From: Proales similis
Lineage: Eukaryota > Rotifera > Eurotatoria > Ploima > Proalidae
NCBI GenBank assembly: GCA_019059635.1
Contig: JAGVRJ010000012.1
Location: forward strand, 1,054,001 to 1,118,000
Length of the DNA stretch: 64,000 nucleotides
Direction: 5' to 3'
Position 1 is the first letter of the stretch, and every line of letters starts with the position of its first letter. A program made the position numbers and the translations under genes. Of the stretch, positions 1 through 12,632 are shown piece by piece. Under the pieces are notes generated by a model that did no database searches, had not been told where the DNA came from, and worked only from the letters and a program-made list of their open reading frames with translations.

Positions 1-2982
1 TCGCCTTTTGTAGCACTAAAGATAGGTGCCAGTGGCTAGTTTGTAAGAATTCATGGCAAAAGCAATCAGGCTTGTGTGTTCACTTGAATTTCACTGTCAG
101 GCGAGTCGCTCAACTGGAGCAATCCGAAACTATCCGTTGGTTCGTTTGATTTCTAAAATGGTTTCTCAATTAAACACGATCAAGTTCGCATCGCTTTATT
201 TGACACAAACAACTCTCGTTCTTTTTGGTTCTTGTCATTCATTTATTTTATACAATAAATAGGAAGAGGCTTTACTTCTTGACTCGACTATTCTCCGCCA
301 CGGCTGGCCATTGTTGTCGCGTCGTCGTCGATTGCATAAGCGGCGTTTGATGCGATGCCAATAAAATGAGAAACGAGAGTTGTGTGCTGAATGAGTTGTG
401 TTATTTGCACGCCATCTATCGCCGAGTTTGAGAACGAGCATAAGAGTAGCCCAGAGTGTGTGTGTGTGTGTCTGACTGCGCGATTTTGATGGGCCTTGTT
501 CAGGCTCTTTCAGTCGGCTTTTACTGCAAACATCATTGAACGCGGTCGGTAATTAAATACTCAGTTGGCTCTTATTTCAATTAGCCAAATTGATCTGACT
601 CAACTTTTCTTCGTTTTTCCTCTCAACCGCGGCCAAGAGCATGACGAGGTTAGCAAGAAATCGGCTCCCATTCGACCACTTACTCGAACCCTTTCCTCCT
701 TTTGATCCTCGACCACCATTACGTATTTTTGCGTGTGCGGGTGTGTGTGCGCGCGCGTGGGCAAGTTGAATCATCTCACGAAGGGACCGGCCCGCGCGCG
801 TGTGTGGATTTCAAAGCGAGGACTTGCATGCAAGCACTCAGCAAGAGACGATCGGGTAGCAGCAAGCAATCAGCGCGTCGATTAATGCGCTCTAACTGAG
901 CGTTAAACACGTTGACTGGAGGCCAGATTGAGAGAACTCACTGGTCCGTTTCCGGACCTGCTGCCGAGCTCCTTAGTAGGCTTCTTCATGCGTGTGCTAT
1001 GCCTAATCGAGCAATACCGGTCAGGCACGCTCGCTCGCCGAGCAAAATTATTTATTGTATAAGAGGAGAACGCGAATGACCAGAGCCGGATTGGCTCTCA
1101 TATGCCAATCAGATTAGAGACAATCTCTCTCTGTTTCTCTTCAGATTGTACTCAGAGCTCGGCTCTTAATAAATTTTTTTCTGTTTTATATTCTTCTCGC
1201 CATTTTAAAATAATCGCTTGGACACGATATCTTGGTGGACGCCACTCGACGCCTAATTACTTTGGCGCTGCACACAAAGCCGATTTTGCTTTTTATTAAG
1301 TTGATAAGTTGCGATGAGTTATATGAGATGGTCAAACATTAATAATCGTGAGCACGCTGCCTATGTCAATGATGATGGACGGATGCCTCACAACACCACC
1401 GTCAAGCCTCTTATTGAATTCGCTTCGACTGACCGCTCGATCTTTGTTTCTCCCTCCACCTCTTTCTCTCTCTCTCTTTTTTGATATCCTCGCCCGCCTG
1501 CTCGTTCGAGGGCCGATTTTTCCTCATCAATCGAGCTCGAGAGTTTTTAATATTCTTCATGCCTCATTTTCAGTCTAATTAAGAAGATTGTAAAGTTCAC
1601 AATTGCCATGTTGACTGCAATTCGGCAATAGATGAGAACGAAACAAAGATAAGAAAAACGCTTCTTTGCGCCATTTTTCAGTTCGAAGGCACAGCGTTTT
1701 GTTCGGTAGCAGTGAGCATTGCGCCAAAGCGTGTAATTAAGCGCGTGCTCGCCGTCGACAACATTGTTGCAGCGGGCCGCCGCTTAGGTATTTGCCTATC
1801 TAGATGACTGGTCTGTTTACAAGCTTCTCTCATCGCCTATTCCTCGTCTAATTAAATAGTTGAAGCCAACTGCTCTGAGTCCTAATACTAAAAAAGAGAG
1901 AGAAAAAATGAGCAACGATCTGAGCGTGAGTAGATATGTTGCGGGCGCGTATTCGATTCAGCGTTTTGCTCTTCTTTGCCCATTCGTCTTGTATGTGTGG
2001 TATCGAACGAAAACAACAAGCGGCCAGTTTCAATTAATGTGGCACTAATTGAGTGGTTACGAGTTTGTTATTGCCGCGGCGGCGTCGTACACTAGTCCGC
2101 ACGGCTCGAGCCAAGGATTAAATAATGCCATGGCTATGCTCGGCAAATTAATTCACTTAAACTCGCTTGCACTCGAGTGCCAAGAGCGCACAATCGCTCA
2201 GTTGGATTAAAAGTTTTGCGTCTTGTCTTCGTTGGCTCTCGTCGAGCGTCGGGCGCAATCACATCACATCGTCAAGTAGGGGCCAAGGTAAACAGGTGCG
2301 CTCAAATCCGTTGTTCGAGTAGCGCTCAAGTCGATGTGTGCCATCTGGCTCATGCATGGCCTCGCAACTATGCAAACAAATGTCGAGCATTTCTGATCTC
2401 TGATCAATCAACACAAACCCAGCCTCTCTAGCTGCGCTCTATTCACGCATACTTGGTCGACTCGACTCGATCGATCGGTCGACTAGCCGGCCTGGTGGCC
2501 GCTCGCTCTGCCCCTAATCCATTCGGCTAGCCGATCAGACACGACCGTTCCAATTGATGTTCTCTATCTGGCTTTTGTATTTTCTATTCATTTCTCTCTA
2601 TTTTATTTGCAGATCGTTATCAAAATTAACCGAAAACTCTCAACAATCAATCATTTAGCCCGAGCTAGCTTGCTTGCACGCTGAACATGAGCACATTGAG
2701 TCGGACTAGTTGCAGTCAGTGCTGATTGTAGACAAAATTAAAGTTAAAAAAATGAGACTCGTTGGTCTATTCGGTGGCCAGAAGGGCTCTTTGGCCTCAA
2801 AGGCTCCGACGACAGACGTACAAAAGACAAGCGGCAGGAGAATGAACAAAAAAGTAACTAAAGCCGAACCGGAACTTTCCGCTTTCTTCTTTTCGCTTGC
2901 TTTCAACTCCTTTCCTTCGTCTCACTCTGTGCTCTGCATTTTGCAATTTGTCCAATTTTAATCGAATATTTCAAATCTCAAG
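1..2982. other. Long non-coding stretch, probably an intron of the DAG lipase gene
   Basis: No coding exon can be supported here: the open frames are short, low in complexity and match no family. The stretch holds a TG run near 459-472, a GT/GC-rich tract near 730-760 and a CT tract near 1461-1480. A polypyrimidine-poor but usable splice acceptor (ctcaag) ends at 2982, exactly where the DAG lipase reading frame begins. Most or all of this block is therefore probably one long intron, with the catalytic exons lying upstream of the window. That would make it far longer than the 44-75 nt introns usual elsewhere in the window. Confidence 0.5.
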
Positions 2983-4788
2983 TGGCAAATCTTCGGCTCA
3001 CTCTGCTGCTGTGGCCGGACACAAAGCGATTCGGAGGAGAGAAATGCAAACAGGCCAACACAAAACATCGACATGAGAACAAGCGAGAACATGTCAAGAA
3101 TATCAAGCGAGTTCAAGTCGATCACAAACGTCTGCATAAACTCGCCACTGCCACAAGTGTCGTCGTCGTTCAACGAACTGCCTGCACTCTATCCGCCAGG
3201 TCGAATTCTGCATCTCGTTCGCAAGTACCCGCGCTGCAAAAGCGCAAAGAAACGCTCAAAGCGCAACAAGGAGCCCGACTACGTCGTGCTCGAGACGGAC
3301 AACAAGAGCTTCAATGAGCTTCTCATCTCGCCCAGGATGCTGCAGGATCACTTGCCCGACAACGTGATCGACTGCATGCGAAACGTGCTGAAAAAGCACG
3401 CCAAGAATCGAAGCGTCTCGCTCGATTTGGACCAAAACAGGCATGTTTAAATATTCTCTTGGCTTTAGAATTGCCCAATTTAACCTTGAAAATCGGAAAA
3501 TTCTAGTTTCGCCGAGCGAAGCATAAGTTTTCTAAGTCAATTGAGCGAATTGACACCGTCGTTGAAACGAAATCGTCGAATTGTTCAGACGACAAGTAGC
3601 GGCAACATATCAGTTCCAACCAGCGGCCCGACTCGCACAGACGAGCAGCGTGCGGCCAGTCGCGTTAAATATCCGACTACTGGCGAGGACGATTTGTTGG
3701 CCAGCGAGAAGCAATTACTGGCTCCGCTCGCGCGGCCCGAGTCCATCGAGGATTTGTATCGGCTTGACGACGAGAGACCGCGCGAGTACGCGTCCAACTG
3801 TTCGATATTCGAGCAAACAAGCAAGTACCAAGAGCAGGCGTATTATGACGATAGCATAGACCTGAGAAATCCAGCGATCCGCTTGCTAAAGAGCTCGACC
3901 GTGATATTGAATGACGACGACGGCCCGCTGGACGAAGAGAAAGAGAATGTCGCCTGGTGGCCGTATCACGAGAGTTCGACTTCCAATATGAGAGAATTGA
4001 ACGTGAGAAGCAATGGCCTTGTCTGCGACGATCCAGCCATATCGGGCATTGAGATCTGCATTGCCACATCTACACCTCGCGTAGAGGGCGGACGACTCAG
4101 CTCAAAGCGCGCCAACTTCCTACGTCACAATTTAAGTCAAGTATCATCGAGTTCATCGAGCTCGCCAAACGATCAGCAGCTTGGCAAATCCGAGCTGAGA
4201 GTGGAGAGCGACGCTAACTTTCACTTTCGCACATACTCGGGAGGTTCATGCGGCTCGAACGTGCAGTCAGCGTCGACTTCATTTTCGCTGAGTGAAAATA
4301 TGACCCGATCCAGCTCGTCTAATCTTGTGCGCGACTACACCGGCGACTCGAGCAAATCGAACCATCCGACACGGCCGCTGCTCGACTCGAGCAATCAGAT
4401 GAACGAGTCGTGCGGGTCGCGTTATCCGTCGATTGAGAAGCTGTCCATCATCAAGCCGCAATCAACCGACTATATATTGTGCTTTGACACGTCAATCGAC
4501 CAGAATAGCAGCACCACTTCGAACCAGTTTGTTCGACTCGCCAACCTACTCTCGAGCAGTGACTTTAGCGACGAAGAGTTGAGAAGAGTGGACGCCGGCG
4601 TGGAGTGTTGCCAAACTCTGCTAATGGCCGGCAAACTCGCTCAAGCGAGTTCTGATAATTTCGACTCTGGCGTCGACTCGGCCCGGACTCTTTCGCCAAA
4701 TGCCCAGCAGCCGCAGCCTGAACAACAATTCGACCAGTTCAAACGCTCTAATCAAATTTCCCTCATTCAAATGATCGATTTAGACTGA
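2983..4788 (+). CDS. DAGL: Sn1-specific diacylglycerol lipase, C-terminal exons (5' part outside window)
   Basis: Family enzymes are membrane serine hydrolases that cut diacylglycerol to 2-acylglycerol. Only the end of the protein is here; the transmembrane region and the GxSxG active-site region are absent. Recognition rests on the conserved block after the lipase fold: LYPPGRILHLVRKYP, then FNELLISPRMLQDHLPD at roughly 3187-3370. Exons are 2983-3440 and 3507-4788. They are joined by a 66-nt GC-AG intron (CAG|GCATGT) that restores the frame as DQN-S-FAERSISFLSQ. The tail of about 430 residues is Ser-rich and acidic, as expected of the regulatory tail in DAGL-alpha type proteins, and has no recognisable domain. 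It ends at the TGA at 4786-4788. An AATAAA lies at 5096. Family call is firm; alpha versus beta subtype is not resolved. Confidence 0.82.
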
Positions 4789-5684
4789 AAAAGTGGCAGA
4801 TTGTTAAGCCCTTGTTGACTATCATTTCCATTTTATCGTTTTTCTTTTCAACAACGCTCGACTAATTGTTCTTCGAACTGATTTATTCACTGATTCATTG
4901 CATGAAATCGCTCGCTCGGTGCGCCCATTCTCGTTTCAATCCAATCTGACGGACATGACTCTGCAGCCTGGATGCAATCAAATGACCAAACCAGGAACAA
5001 GAGCTCTTTTCATTCTTTTTGCGAATAAAATCAAAAATGACCAGAGCTGAGAACAAAATCGCGATCGAAATTGAATCGAGACCGAATCAGTCTGAAATAA
5101 AATTGTAAATCAAACTCGTCCGGCGTTTGAAAACCGAGAGAAGAAAAGAGAGGCAGAGAGAAAAGGGAGGAAAGTAGACAAGGAGTGGAGGCTTGGCAAG
5201 AGTGAGAGACGAGTCAAGACACTCTGAGGGCGATCATAATCAATCTCGATGGTGTGAAACGAGCTGGATCAGAGAAGAAGGCGGCAAAATTCCAAATGAG
5301 TCACGAATTAGATAAACGTCGACGTTTAGGCGAGGCGATTGCTGGCTTGAAATGGGATCAACTTCTCAATGACCTGATTTAGATTTTGCATCGAGCAATA
5401 GACGAGAGCGCTACCTCGCAACACGCCGAGCCATTATAATATTTTATGTGTCCTCTCGTATTACCCGGAGCATTATACTTGCTGCATACATGAATGATTT
5501 CTTTTTTGCATACAATTTTGAAACGTTGTCGTGGCTGATATCGTCGTCATCAATTGCATTTCTCTTATTCGTCGAAAATGTCAAACATTCCTGCGGCGGC
5601 TGTTTTAAATTTCACCTATTCTGTTCTGAATGGCGCCACTAATTGGTTTCATTCATTTTTGATTCAAGATAAACGCAACTAGCA
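4789..5684. other. DAGL 3' UTR and TM9SF3 promoter region
   Basis: This stretch contains AATAAA signals near 5023 and at 5096-5101, a GA-rich tract at about 5140-5220, and no supported gene. The part after about 5400 should contain the TM9SF3 promoter. No clear TATA box stands out. Confidence 0.5.
5096..5101 (+). promoter_or_regulatory. Poly(A) signal AATAAA (DAG lipase)
   Basis: Canonical hexamer about 310 nt after the DAG lipase stop codon. Confidence 0.5.
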
Positions 5685-7813
5685 ATGCTGCTGATCTGGC
5701 CTGTTCGCATGGAGCTGTTGATCGGCCTGCTCGCACTCACGGCGCTGGAGGTTCGCGGCGACGAGCACAACCACAAGTACGAGGTGAACGAAGAGGTCGT
5801 GCTCTGGGTGAACACAGTCGGCCCCTACCACAATCGACAAGAGACCTATCCGTTCTTCTCTCTGCCCTACTGCCAGGGGCCCAAGGCGTCCATAAGCCAC
5901 TACCACGAAACGCTGGGCGAAAATCTTCTCGGCGTCGAGCTCGAATTCAGCGGCCTGTTCATTTCTTTCCGTGGCGACCACTCCAAGAGCGAATACTGTT
6001 CGGTGGATCTTACTCAGGAAAAGTACGACCTGTTCACCTACGCGATCAAGAATCACTACTGGTACCAGATGTATGTGGACGATCTTCCACTCTGGGGCAT
6101 AGTGGGCGAATACGACGAGAAGAACAACGAATACTATTTGTGGACCAGCAAGCGAATCGACATGGGCTACAACATGGACCGAATTGTGGACGTAAATCTC
6201 ACAAGCGAAGACAAGGTCAAACTTCAGCCGGGAATGAACATAAAATTCTCCTACCAAGTAAAATGGTCTCCGTCGAGCATCAAATTTCAGGACCGCTTCG
6301 ACAAGTACCTCGATCCGGGCTTTTTTCAGCACCGAATCCACTGGTTCTCCATATTCAACTCGTTCATGATGGTCATATTCTTGGTCGGCATTGTAACCAT
6401 GATTCTGATGCGAACACTGCGCAAAGACTACGCCCGTTACAGCGAAAAGGACATTGACGACCTCGAACGCGACCTGGGCGACGAGTACGGCTGGAAGCAA
6501 GTGCACGGCGATGTATTTAGATCGCCTCCACATGCAACCTTTTTCGCCTCCCTGGTCGGCTCCGGCTACCATCTCTCCTCTGTTGTCCTAGTGGTCATTT
6601 TGTTTACGATCGCTGGCGAGCTCTACACCGAGTAAGTGAGAGAAACATTTTCATTCAAGCAGCCATTGAGATTGACTATTCAAAGACGTGGATCGCTTTT
6701 GAACACAACTATATTCGTCTACGCCATTTCATCGCCCATAAACGGCTTTTTCGGTGGCGCCTTGTACGCACGTCTCGGAGGTAAGCAGGCGTCCATCTTT
6801 GTCCATTTGCGTTTAAATCTTGAATCGACAAAAAAAAACAAACAGGAAGAATGTGGATTCGGCAAATGGTCGTCGGCTCTCTCCTCGTACCCAGTCTGAT
6901 CAGCTTGACTGCATTCTTGATAAACTTCATTGCAATCTATTACCAGGCTGCCAAAGCACTTCACTTTACTTCAATGGTAAAGAGTTGTTCGTTCTGCTGT
7001 CCCGCTTCCTATTTAAAGTTGTTTTTTTTTTTTAATCTTCTTTCAATTTATTAGTTGGCAATTGTTGCAATCTGTATTTTCATCATTCTGCCTTGCAACT
7101 TGATTGGCACTCTGCTAGGACGAGCCATAAAAGGACAGCCAAGCAATCCGTGCCGGGTGAACACCGTTCCAAGACCGATTCCCGAAAAGAAATGGTACAC
7201 AGAGCCGTTCATGATCATGCTCGTGGGCGGCATCTTGCCATTCGGCTCAATTTTTATCGAAATGTAATCTCGCGCGCTCTCGTCGCAAATGCTTGATCGT
7301 TCTAATCGTATTCTAATCAAACAGCTACTTTGTTTTCACCTCTTTCTGGGCCTACAAAATCTACTATGTCTACGGATTTATGCTGCTGGTGTTTATGATT
7401 TTGGTTGTGGTGACGGTGTGTGTCACGATCGTCACAACTTACTTTTTGCTGAACGCCGAGGACTACCGATGGTAAGCTGACCAAACCAGCCCTCTCGCCA
7501 CCTGAGAGCTTTTAAGCAAAAATTGCAAAGGCAATGGACAAGTTTCGCCACGGGCGCTTCCATTGGCTTCTACATTTACGCCTATGCATTCTACTACTAC
7601 TTTTTCAAAACCAAGTAAGCAGTTCGATGAAATTATTTAAGTAAACTGTTTTTGACTCCGTATGAAAGGATGTACGGCCTATTTCAGACAACTTTCTATT
7701 TTGGATACATGGCTCTGCTGAGCGCCATGATTGGCATTATTTGCGGCACTTTCGGTTACGCTGGAGCCAACCAGTTTGTTAGAATTATTTATTCTACAGT
7801 TAAATTAGATTAA
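5685..7813 (+). CDS. TM9SF3: Transmembrane 9 superfamily member 3 (endomembrane nonaspanin)
   Basis: TM9SF proteins are nine-span membrane proteins of Golgi and endosomes with a signal peptide and a large lumenal domain. Seven exons: 5685-6631, 6686-6780, 6846-6976, 7055-7263, 7325-7471, 7531-7614, 7669-7813. All junctions are GT-AG and rebuild the TM9SF3 sequence continuously. Diagnostic blocks are [58 protein letters not shown] and [11 protein letters not shown]. The N-terminal hydrophobic stretch at residues 5-25 is the signal peptide. The protein ends in KLD, matching the K-x-D/E type C-terminal COPI-binding signal that keeps these proteins in the Golgi. Start is the first in-frame ATG before the signal peptide. 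A poly(A) signal follows at 7955. Very secure. Confidence 0.96.
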
Positions 7814-7954
7814 GCTTGCGACGCTTATTTATTTATATGTTTCTCTATTTACTTGTTCTGGTGGCTCGCACTTGGATGAGAACGGTGCTGACGACAATTA
7901 ATGCAAAAGGCATCCTCATCCAGGCTCGAAAATTTCCAAAGAAACGATTGTGAC

Positions 7955-7960
7955 AATAAA
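7955..7960 (+). promoter_or_regulatory. Poly(A) signal AATAAA (TM9SF3)
   Basis: Canonical hexamer about 140 nt after the TM9SF3 stop codon. Confidence 0.6.
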
Positions 7961-8261
7961 ATTGCGGAATTTGAAAAAGGCCCGATTCAATTCAATAATC
8001 ATCATCATCATCATCATCGTCCCCATCATAATCGTTCATTCTTCGACAAATAAAAGAGCCGAATTGACTATCATCATTAATTAAAAGTTAATTGCCCATT
8101 TATTCTCTGCGTCGTTTCTATATGATCATAATTATAATGTCAAGAAGATGAGCTGCATCAAAAAGAAATAAAAATCGAGCGATTGCATGAAATTTGATCA
8201 AGACCGTTTCTGATCGCACTTGATCAATTCTTAATCAAACTGGCTTGCGTCTATGAAACAA

Positions 8262-8268
8262 GTCTCTA

Positions 8269-8318
<50 letters not shown>

Positions 8319-8335
8319 GAATCCACCTAGGGACG
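8262..8335 (+). tRNA. tRNA-Asn (GTT)
   Basis: A complete 74-nt cloverleaf. Acceptor stem GTCTCTA pairs with TAGGGAC (one G-T), the D-arm has the usual GCGCAATCGGTTAGCGC form, the anticodon loop CTGTTAA gives anticodon GTT, and the T-loop is TTCGAAT. Discriminator base is G. It is followed by a run of nine T residues from 8340, the RNA polymerase III stop. No intron. Confidence 0.97.
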
Positions 8336-10001
8336 TAGATTTTTTTTTCTCTTGATTTCAACTTTTGCTTGTTTTCTTTGCAGCTTTTTTTTTGATGAAA
8401 CTGCGCATTGTATTGATTTAAGTCGATTGACACCGATTGTTCTATTTTTAACATTCAGCGTCGAAGTTTAGCACTTGTTGATTAATTCTGTGTTGATGCC
8501 CACGCATGCATCAACTTTTCCTCTATTCATTGACTCGGTCTAGCGGATAAATGGACACGAGTATGAACGAGGCAAGAAATTTAGCGCCAAATTTTCATTC
8601 CCGGTTTGTATAAAACTCGACTAAATGAGCGTTTGTATAAAACCAATCGCATATGGCCGGCATTCGACTGGTTACAACCAGTCTTCTCCAGATCGGCCGC
8701 AGTCGGGCAACCATCATCATCATCATCTCTAGTGTTAGCAAATAAACTCATCTTTACTTATTCGAGCCTCACTCACCAGGGCATCTTATTCATTATTTAC
8801 ATGTTTAACTAATTCAGCAAAGAAAGCGATATTGGCACCATACCTTACGCGCTGTCTAATGCCAAGCCTTTAAAATAGATTCCAATTAGTATCTGCTTAA
8901 TCCCTACGATTATGCATTCAGCTCCCCTTATGCGGACCGGTAACCTTATTTGTAAAAACGCATTCTGCCGGCCGATCATTTGAAGCATTATTAACGTCGA
9001 TCAGAAGAAGGGTGAGAAAAAGGCTCTCCGCCATCGACTGTCGGCATGCTCACAGTCAACTGTTAAAATTGACTGAAATTAATGTAAAACGAGTCGAGCT
9101 ATTGAAACGAGCAAACACTGCCTAGTCCTCTCCCTTTTTTTTTTTCAAATGGAATTCGATTATGTAGATAATCTGACATGAAGCATCAACCTGCGCATCA
9201 GAGGCAGCGTTTCTCTTTTTCAGACGGGCCAGGTCTGTGCAATTTGTTTACGAGACGCTCTAAAGCGATCGACAAGAAATTAGATGAATGCAAATTAGCA
9301 GAGAAGGGCACCACTCTATACTGCTCTTTCATTTGCAGCGGTACATAAACGGCCGGGACCTATAATTCCAGCTGTCAAACTTGCAATTTTATTTTTGTTC
9401 TTATTTGTTATTTAAGGTGATCAAATTGCATTCTGGTTGACGTATCGTGCATTTTTATGGCCAAGTCAATATTATGCCGGCTAGATAGGGAGGAAGGCGC
9501 GATTAGATAACTAACCGGGCGCCCGTTGCTGCCTCGCTGCTTTTCCTACAATTTTCAGGCTAGAAAGCTGCTCAATACGGGCCAGGGCGTTCGTTTCATG
9601 ATAAGTCTTAAAATTTTCATTAACCGTTCGCTTTGCGTCCTCCTCTCTATCGTTCACATTTCGCTTCGACACAAGCCGTAGATAATTGACAATTTATGCT
9701 CGTGAATATCGTTGATTGCCGTATTGAACTTCAACACTCAGCATATTGGATTTTGATTAGTCAAAGACGCAAGACAGACTCCTCGATAGATGGATAAAGT
9801 AAAAAGAGTCAAATACACAGGAGAGCGAGCCGGAGAGCCTGGTAGAGTGAGAGAAAGCAAAATTGATTATTAGCACGCGAGTGACGCTAAGCCGATTCCT
9901 TAGCGAGAAATTCTATTTCATTTGAAGGCATTCAGCGGCGAGAAATTTTGTCTTCATCAGAGGGCACGAGGCAAAACGAGCAGCGATACGTTTCCGCTTC
10001 A

Positions 10002-10050
10002 TTCTCCTCTCGCTTTCTTCTCCTCTCGCTTTCTTCTCCTCTCGCTTTCT
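10002..10050. repeat. 16-bp tandem repeat, three copies
   Basis: The unit TTCTCCTCTCGCTTTC is repeated three times without interruption, followed by a decayed partial copy. It lies in a pyrimidine-rich non-coding region. Confidence 0.85.
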
Positions 10051-12225
10051 TCTCTCCTCACGGTTTCTTCCCTTGGCTCTCTCGTCTTTTCATCATTTTT
10101 CGCCCCGGCTCGTGAGTATGCGTTTGCTAGTATGACCGAGGGCTCTTTTTTGAGTTTTACTCTGAATTTTGCGTCACATGGCCTGCAACGTCACCAAACT
10201 GCTGAGATTTCCTTTGCGGTCTATATTTGACAACGTTGAATATATCGATTAAACGCGGTGATGCTTTCATTGATAATGAGCAGTCTATGGTCCATGCAAT
10301 CACAGATCATATGGCTGAGAGTCTCTTCTTGCTGAAAATCGATACCATGCCGCGTTTTTCATTTAAAATTGAAAAAAAAATGCTAATTTGAATTTATCGT
10401 CAGAAGAGCGCCTTCTTTGGCAATAACATTTGCGACGCATCAGTCACTTAGTCTGTCTGTTGGTCAATAGGGCTGAATGAGCAATTTTCCTTCAAATCTC
10501 TCTACGTCTCTTTCTGGCCTCTCTCTCTCTCTGTCTCTTGTCTCTTTATAGCCCAGAACGATGACTTGTGCATCGTCGACTTCAAAAATCATGAAATTCG
10601 AGCAGCGTACATGCAAATCAGCATCTTGGTTTTCAACTCTAATCAAGTTCAATGCATTCATGCTTGGCCAATTATCATGAGCTCATCAAACATTGCTTCA
10701 CTTCCTATAAAGATTTCTCTTGCCTCGCGAGCGAGCGGCCAAATAAGAGCATACCACTGTGGCTTGCTGCCCGACGCAAAGCACAGACAAGAATTTCGTG
10801 TTCCCAATTGATTTGCTTTCTTCTACTTCTTCTAATTCTATTATCACTGCATTTTGGAGAGGCCGGATTTACATAATCGCTTGCTTCTAGTTTCCAAATT
10901 GGTCGCTCTCTTTCGATCATTTATTTTCATTTTGCTTCTAATGCAGCCAGCACCATGTGCAAGTGAGGATGAGCTCATTCGGCTCGCGCTGTATATCATC
11001 GCCGACTGCCGCTCTTTTGTTCAAGTGGAGGCGAGATCGATTCGAGATTTTGCCCATTGCTGCCTCTCTCTCTCTCTTTTCCTTCCATGCTCATTTGCTC
11101 ATCTCTATTTCTTTTCCTCTTGAGCCTTTCTACCTTCTCAACAATTAGCTCTTGGATTTATTCAGATTATAATCGTCATGCAACCAGTGTGCTCACTTTC
11201 TTGCTTTCTCTCTCTCTCTCTCTGCTCCTTTATGACGCTTCTCTTTTCGATCGACTCGGTCCAATTCTTCCAGGCAAAGGAAAACGCACGCAAAAGAACA
11301 GAGAGCGGGCAACGATTATTTTTCCACTATGTGTGAACGCCTCTCTACGTGTTAATCGACTTTGTGTCATCTGCTATTATTTGTGACGCATTTTATTTTT
11401 CATTATAGGCGCATTCTCTGCTCTCAAATTGTTGAATGCTGATTGTGCACGGCTCCTGGCCCGTTTTCTACTCCAACCTGGTCGAAATCGATTGATTGAG
11501 ACCTTAACCGCACACACACACATAATAACAGACGAACAAAGACCTCAAAAGAAATACGATAGAGCGAGCGAATGAGAGAGAAAAAGAGAAGGAATATGAA
11601 ACAATAGGAAAAAAAAAGCGGCGAACAGCAAGAATCAGTGAAAGGGAGAGAGAGTGCGCGAGCAAGCGAGCCAGAGAGAGAGAGAGAGAAATGAGAAAAT
11701 GGAAGAGAGAGAGAGAGCGCAAAAAGGAAAAAGGGAAGAAAATGCGGATAAGAGAGAAAGCCCTATTTGTGTGTGTGTGAGTGAGCAACTCGCTGCGAGA
11801 AATCAGATAAGCAGAGAGAAGGCGCAAGCAACTTAGCGCGGTAAGAACCGAAGAGTTCGATTAAGAGCTCTCACTGCCTCGCGGACGGTCATCGGAATTT
11901 TGAACTCGGCGTTTCTTTTCTCTGCTTCTCTCATTTCGCATCGTTCAACTCTTTGTTTCTGAACAGCAACAGCCAATTCAGCAACTCATCTCACACACTC
12001 ACACAAATGCACTTAGTCCCATTTCAATCAGTTGAATATTCGACAAGATTAGTTTAGACGCGCACTTGCCTACTGATTGCTTGCGATCGATGAGTTCTAC
12101 TCAATTTAATTAAAATTTTGCGCAGATTGATCAGAACTCTCTGCCTACTTCTGCTTGGCCGTGTCCTTTTTCGTTTTGCGTTCCACTCTCGTCTCTTTCT
12201 TTAACTCGTCCTCTTCGTCGGCTCG

Positions 12226-12256
12226 TTGTTGTTGTTGCTGCTGCTGCTGCTGCTGT
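12226..12256. repeat. Trinucleotide microsatellite (GTT)n(GCT)n
   Basis: Short perfect run of GTT followed by GCT triplets about 375 bp upstream of the NACHT-WD40 start codon. Confidence 0.8.
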
Positions 12257-12588
12257 TAAGGTTTTATTTCAATTTCTATTTGCCACTCAGCAGCTGGCCG
12301 ATTTCGCTGCAAATCGATTCACAATCCGAACGTGTGATTCAGCCAGCGCCTCTTATCTTCAGACTCGGGCACATGTTCCAAGTCTTTTATTAGTTCACAG
12401 CGCTTCTGCTTTATCTTGGCCTGATCCGGTCGCCTAAATTGCTTCTTAATTGATCTATTTAGAATCATGCGAGCAGCCCTTAATTGCAGATAAGAATGTC
12501 GCTGTCTATGACTGGAGGAGGAGAAAGCAGTGAGAACTTTACTGATATTCTGGGCACGTCAGCGCTTATCGACCCTGGCCCGGGCGCA

Positions 12589-12597
12589 TTTAAAAAG
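12589..12597 (+). promoter_or_regulatory. Possible TATA-like element of the NACHT-WD40 gene
   Basis: TTTAAAAAG lies 36 nt before the ATG at 12633, within a GC-richer stretch. If used, the 5' UTR would be only about 5-15 nt long, so this is tentative. Confidence 0.3.
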
Positions 12598-12632
12598 GGT
12601 ACGTCACCGCATTGCTCTCGTTTTAGTTGGCG

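Larger units (their letters stand above)
8336..12632. other. 4.3-kb non-coding interval
   Basis: No supported gene. The open frames here are low-complexity products of CT/GA tracts. Contents are a poly-T run at about 9137, a 16-bp tandem repeat at 10002-10050, CT runs at 10519-10535, 11068-11082 and 11207-11222, CA repeats at 11509-11522, a GA-rich block at 11560-11720, and GTT/GCT triplets at about 12226-12256. The right end carries the putative promoter of the NACHT-WD40 gene. Confidence 0.55.

Noticed and set aside
5679-6572. 297-residue antisense ORF opposite TM9SF3 exon 1
   Set aside because: Exact mirror of a strongly conserved coding exon; no domain and no promoter.
11504-11827. 107-residue Ser/Leu-rich ORF on the minus strand
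   Set aside because: Encoded by GA/CT microsatellite sequence; low complexity with no codon-use support.
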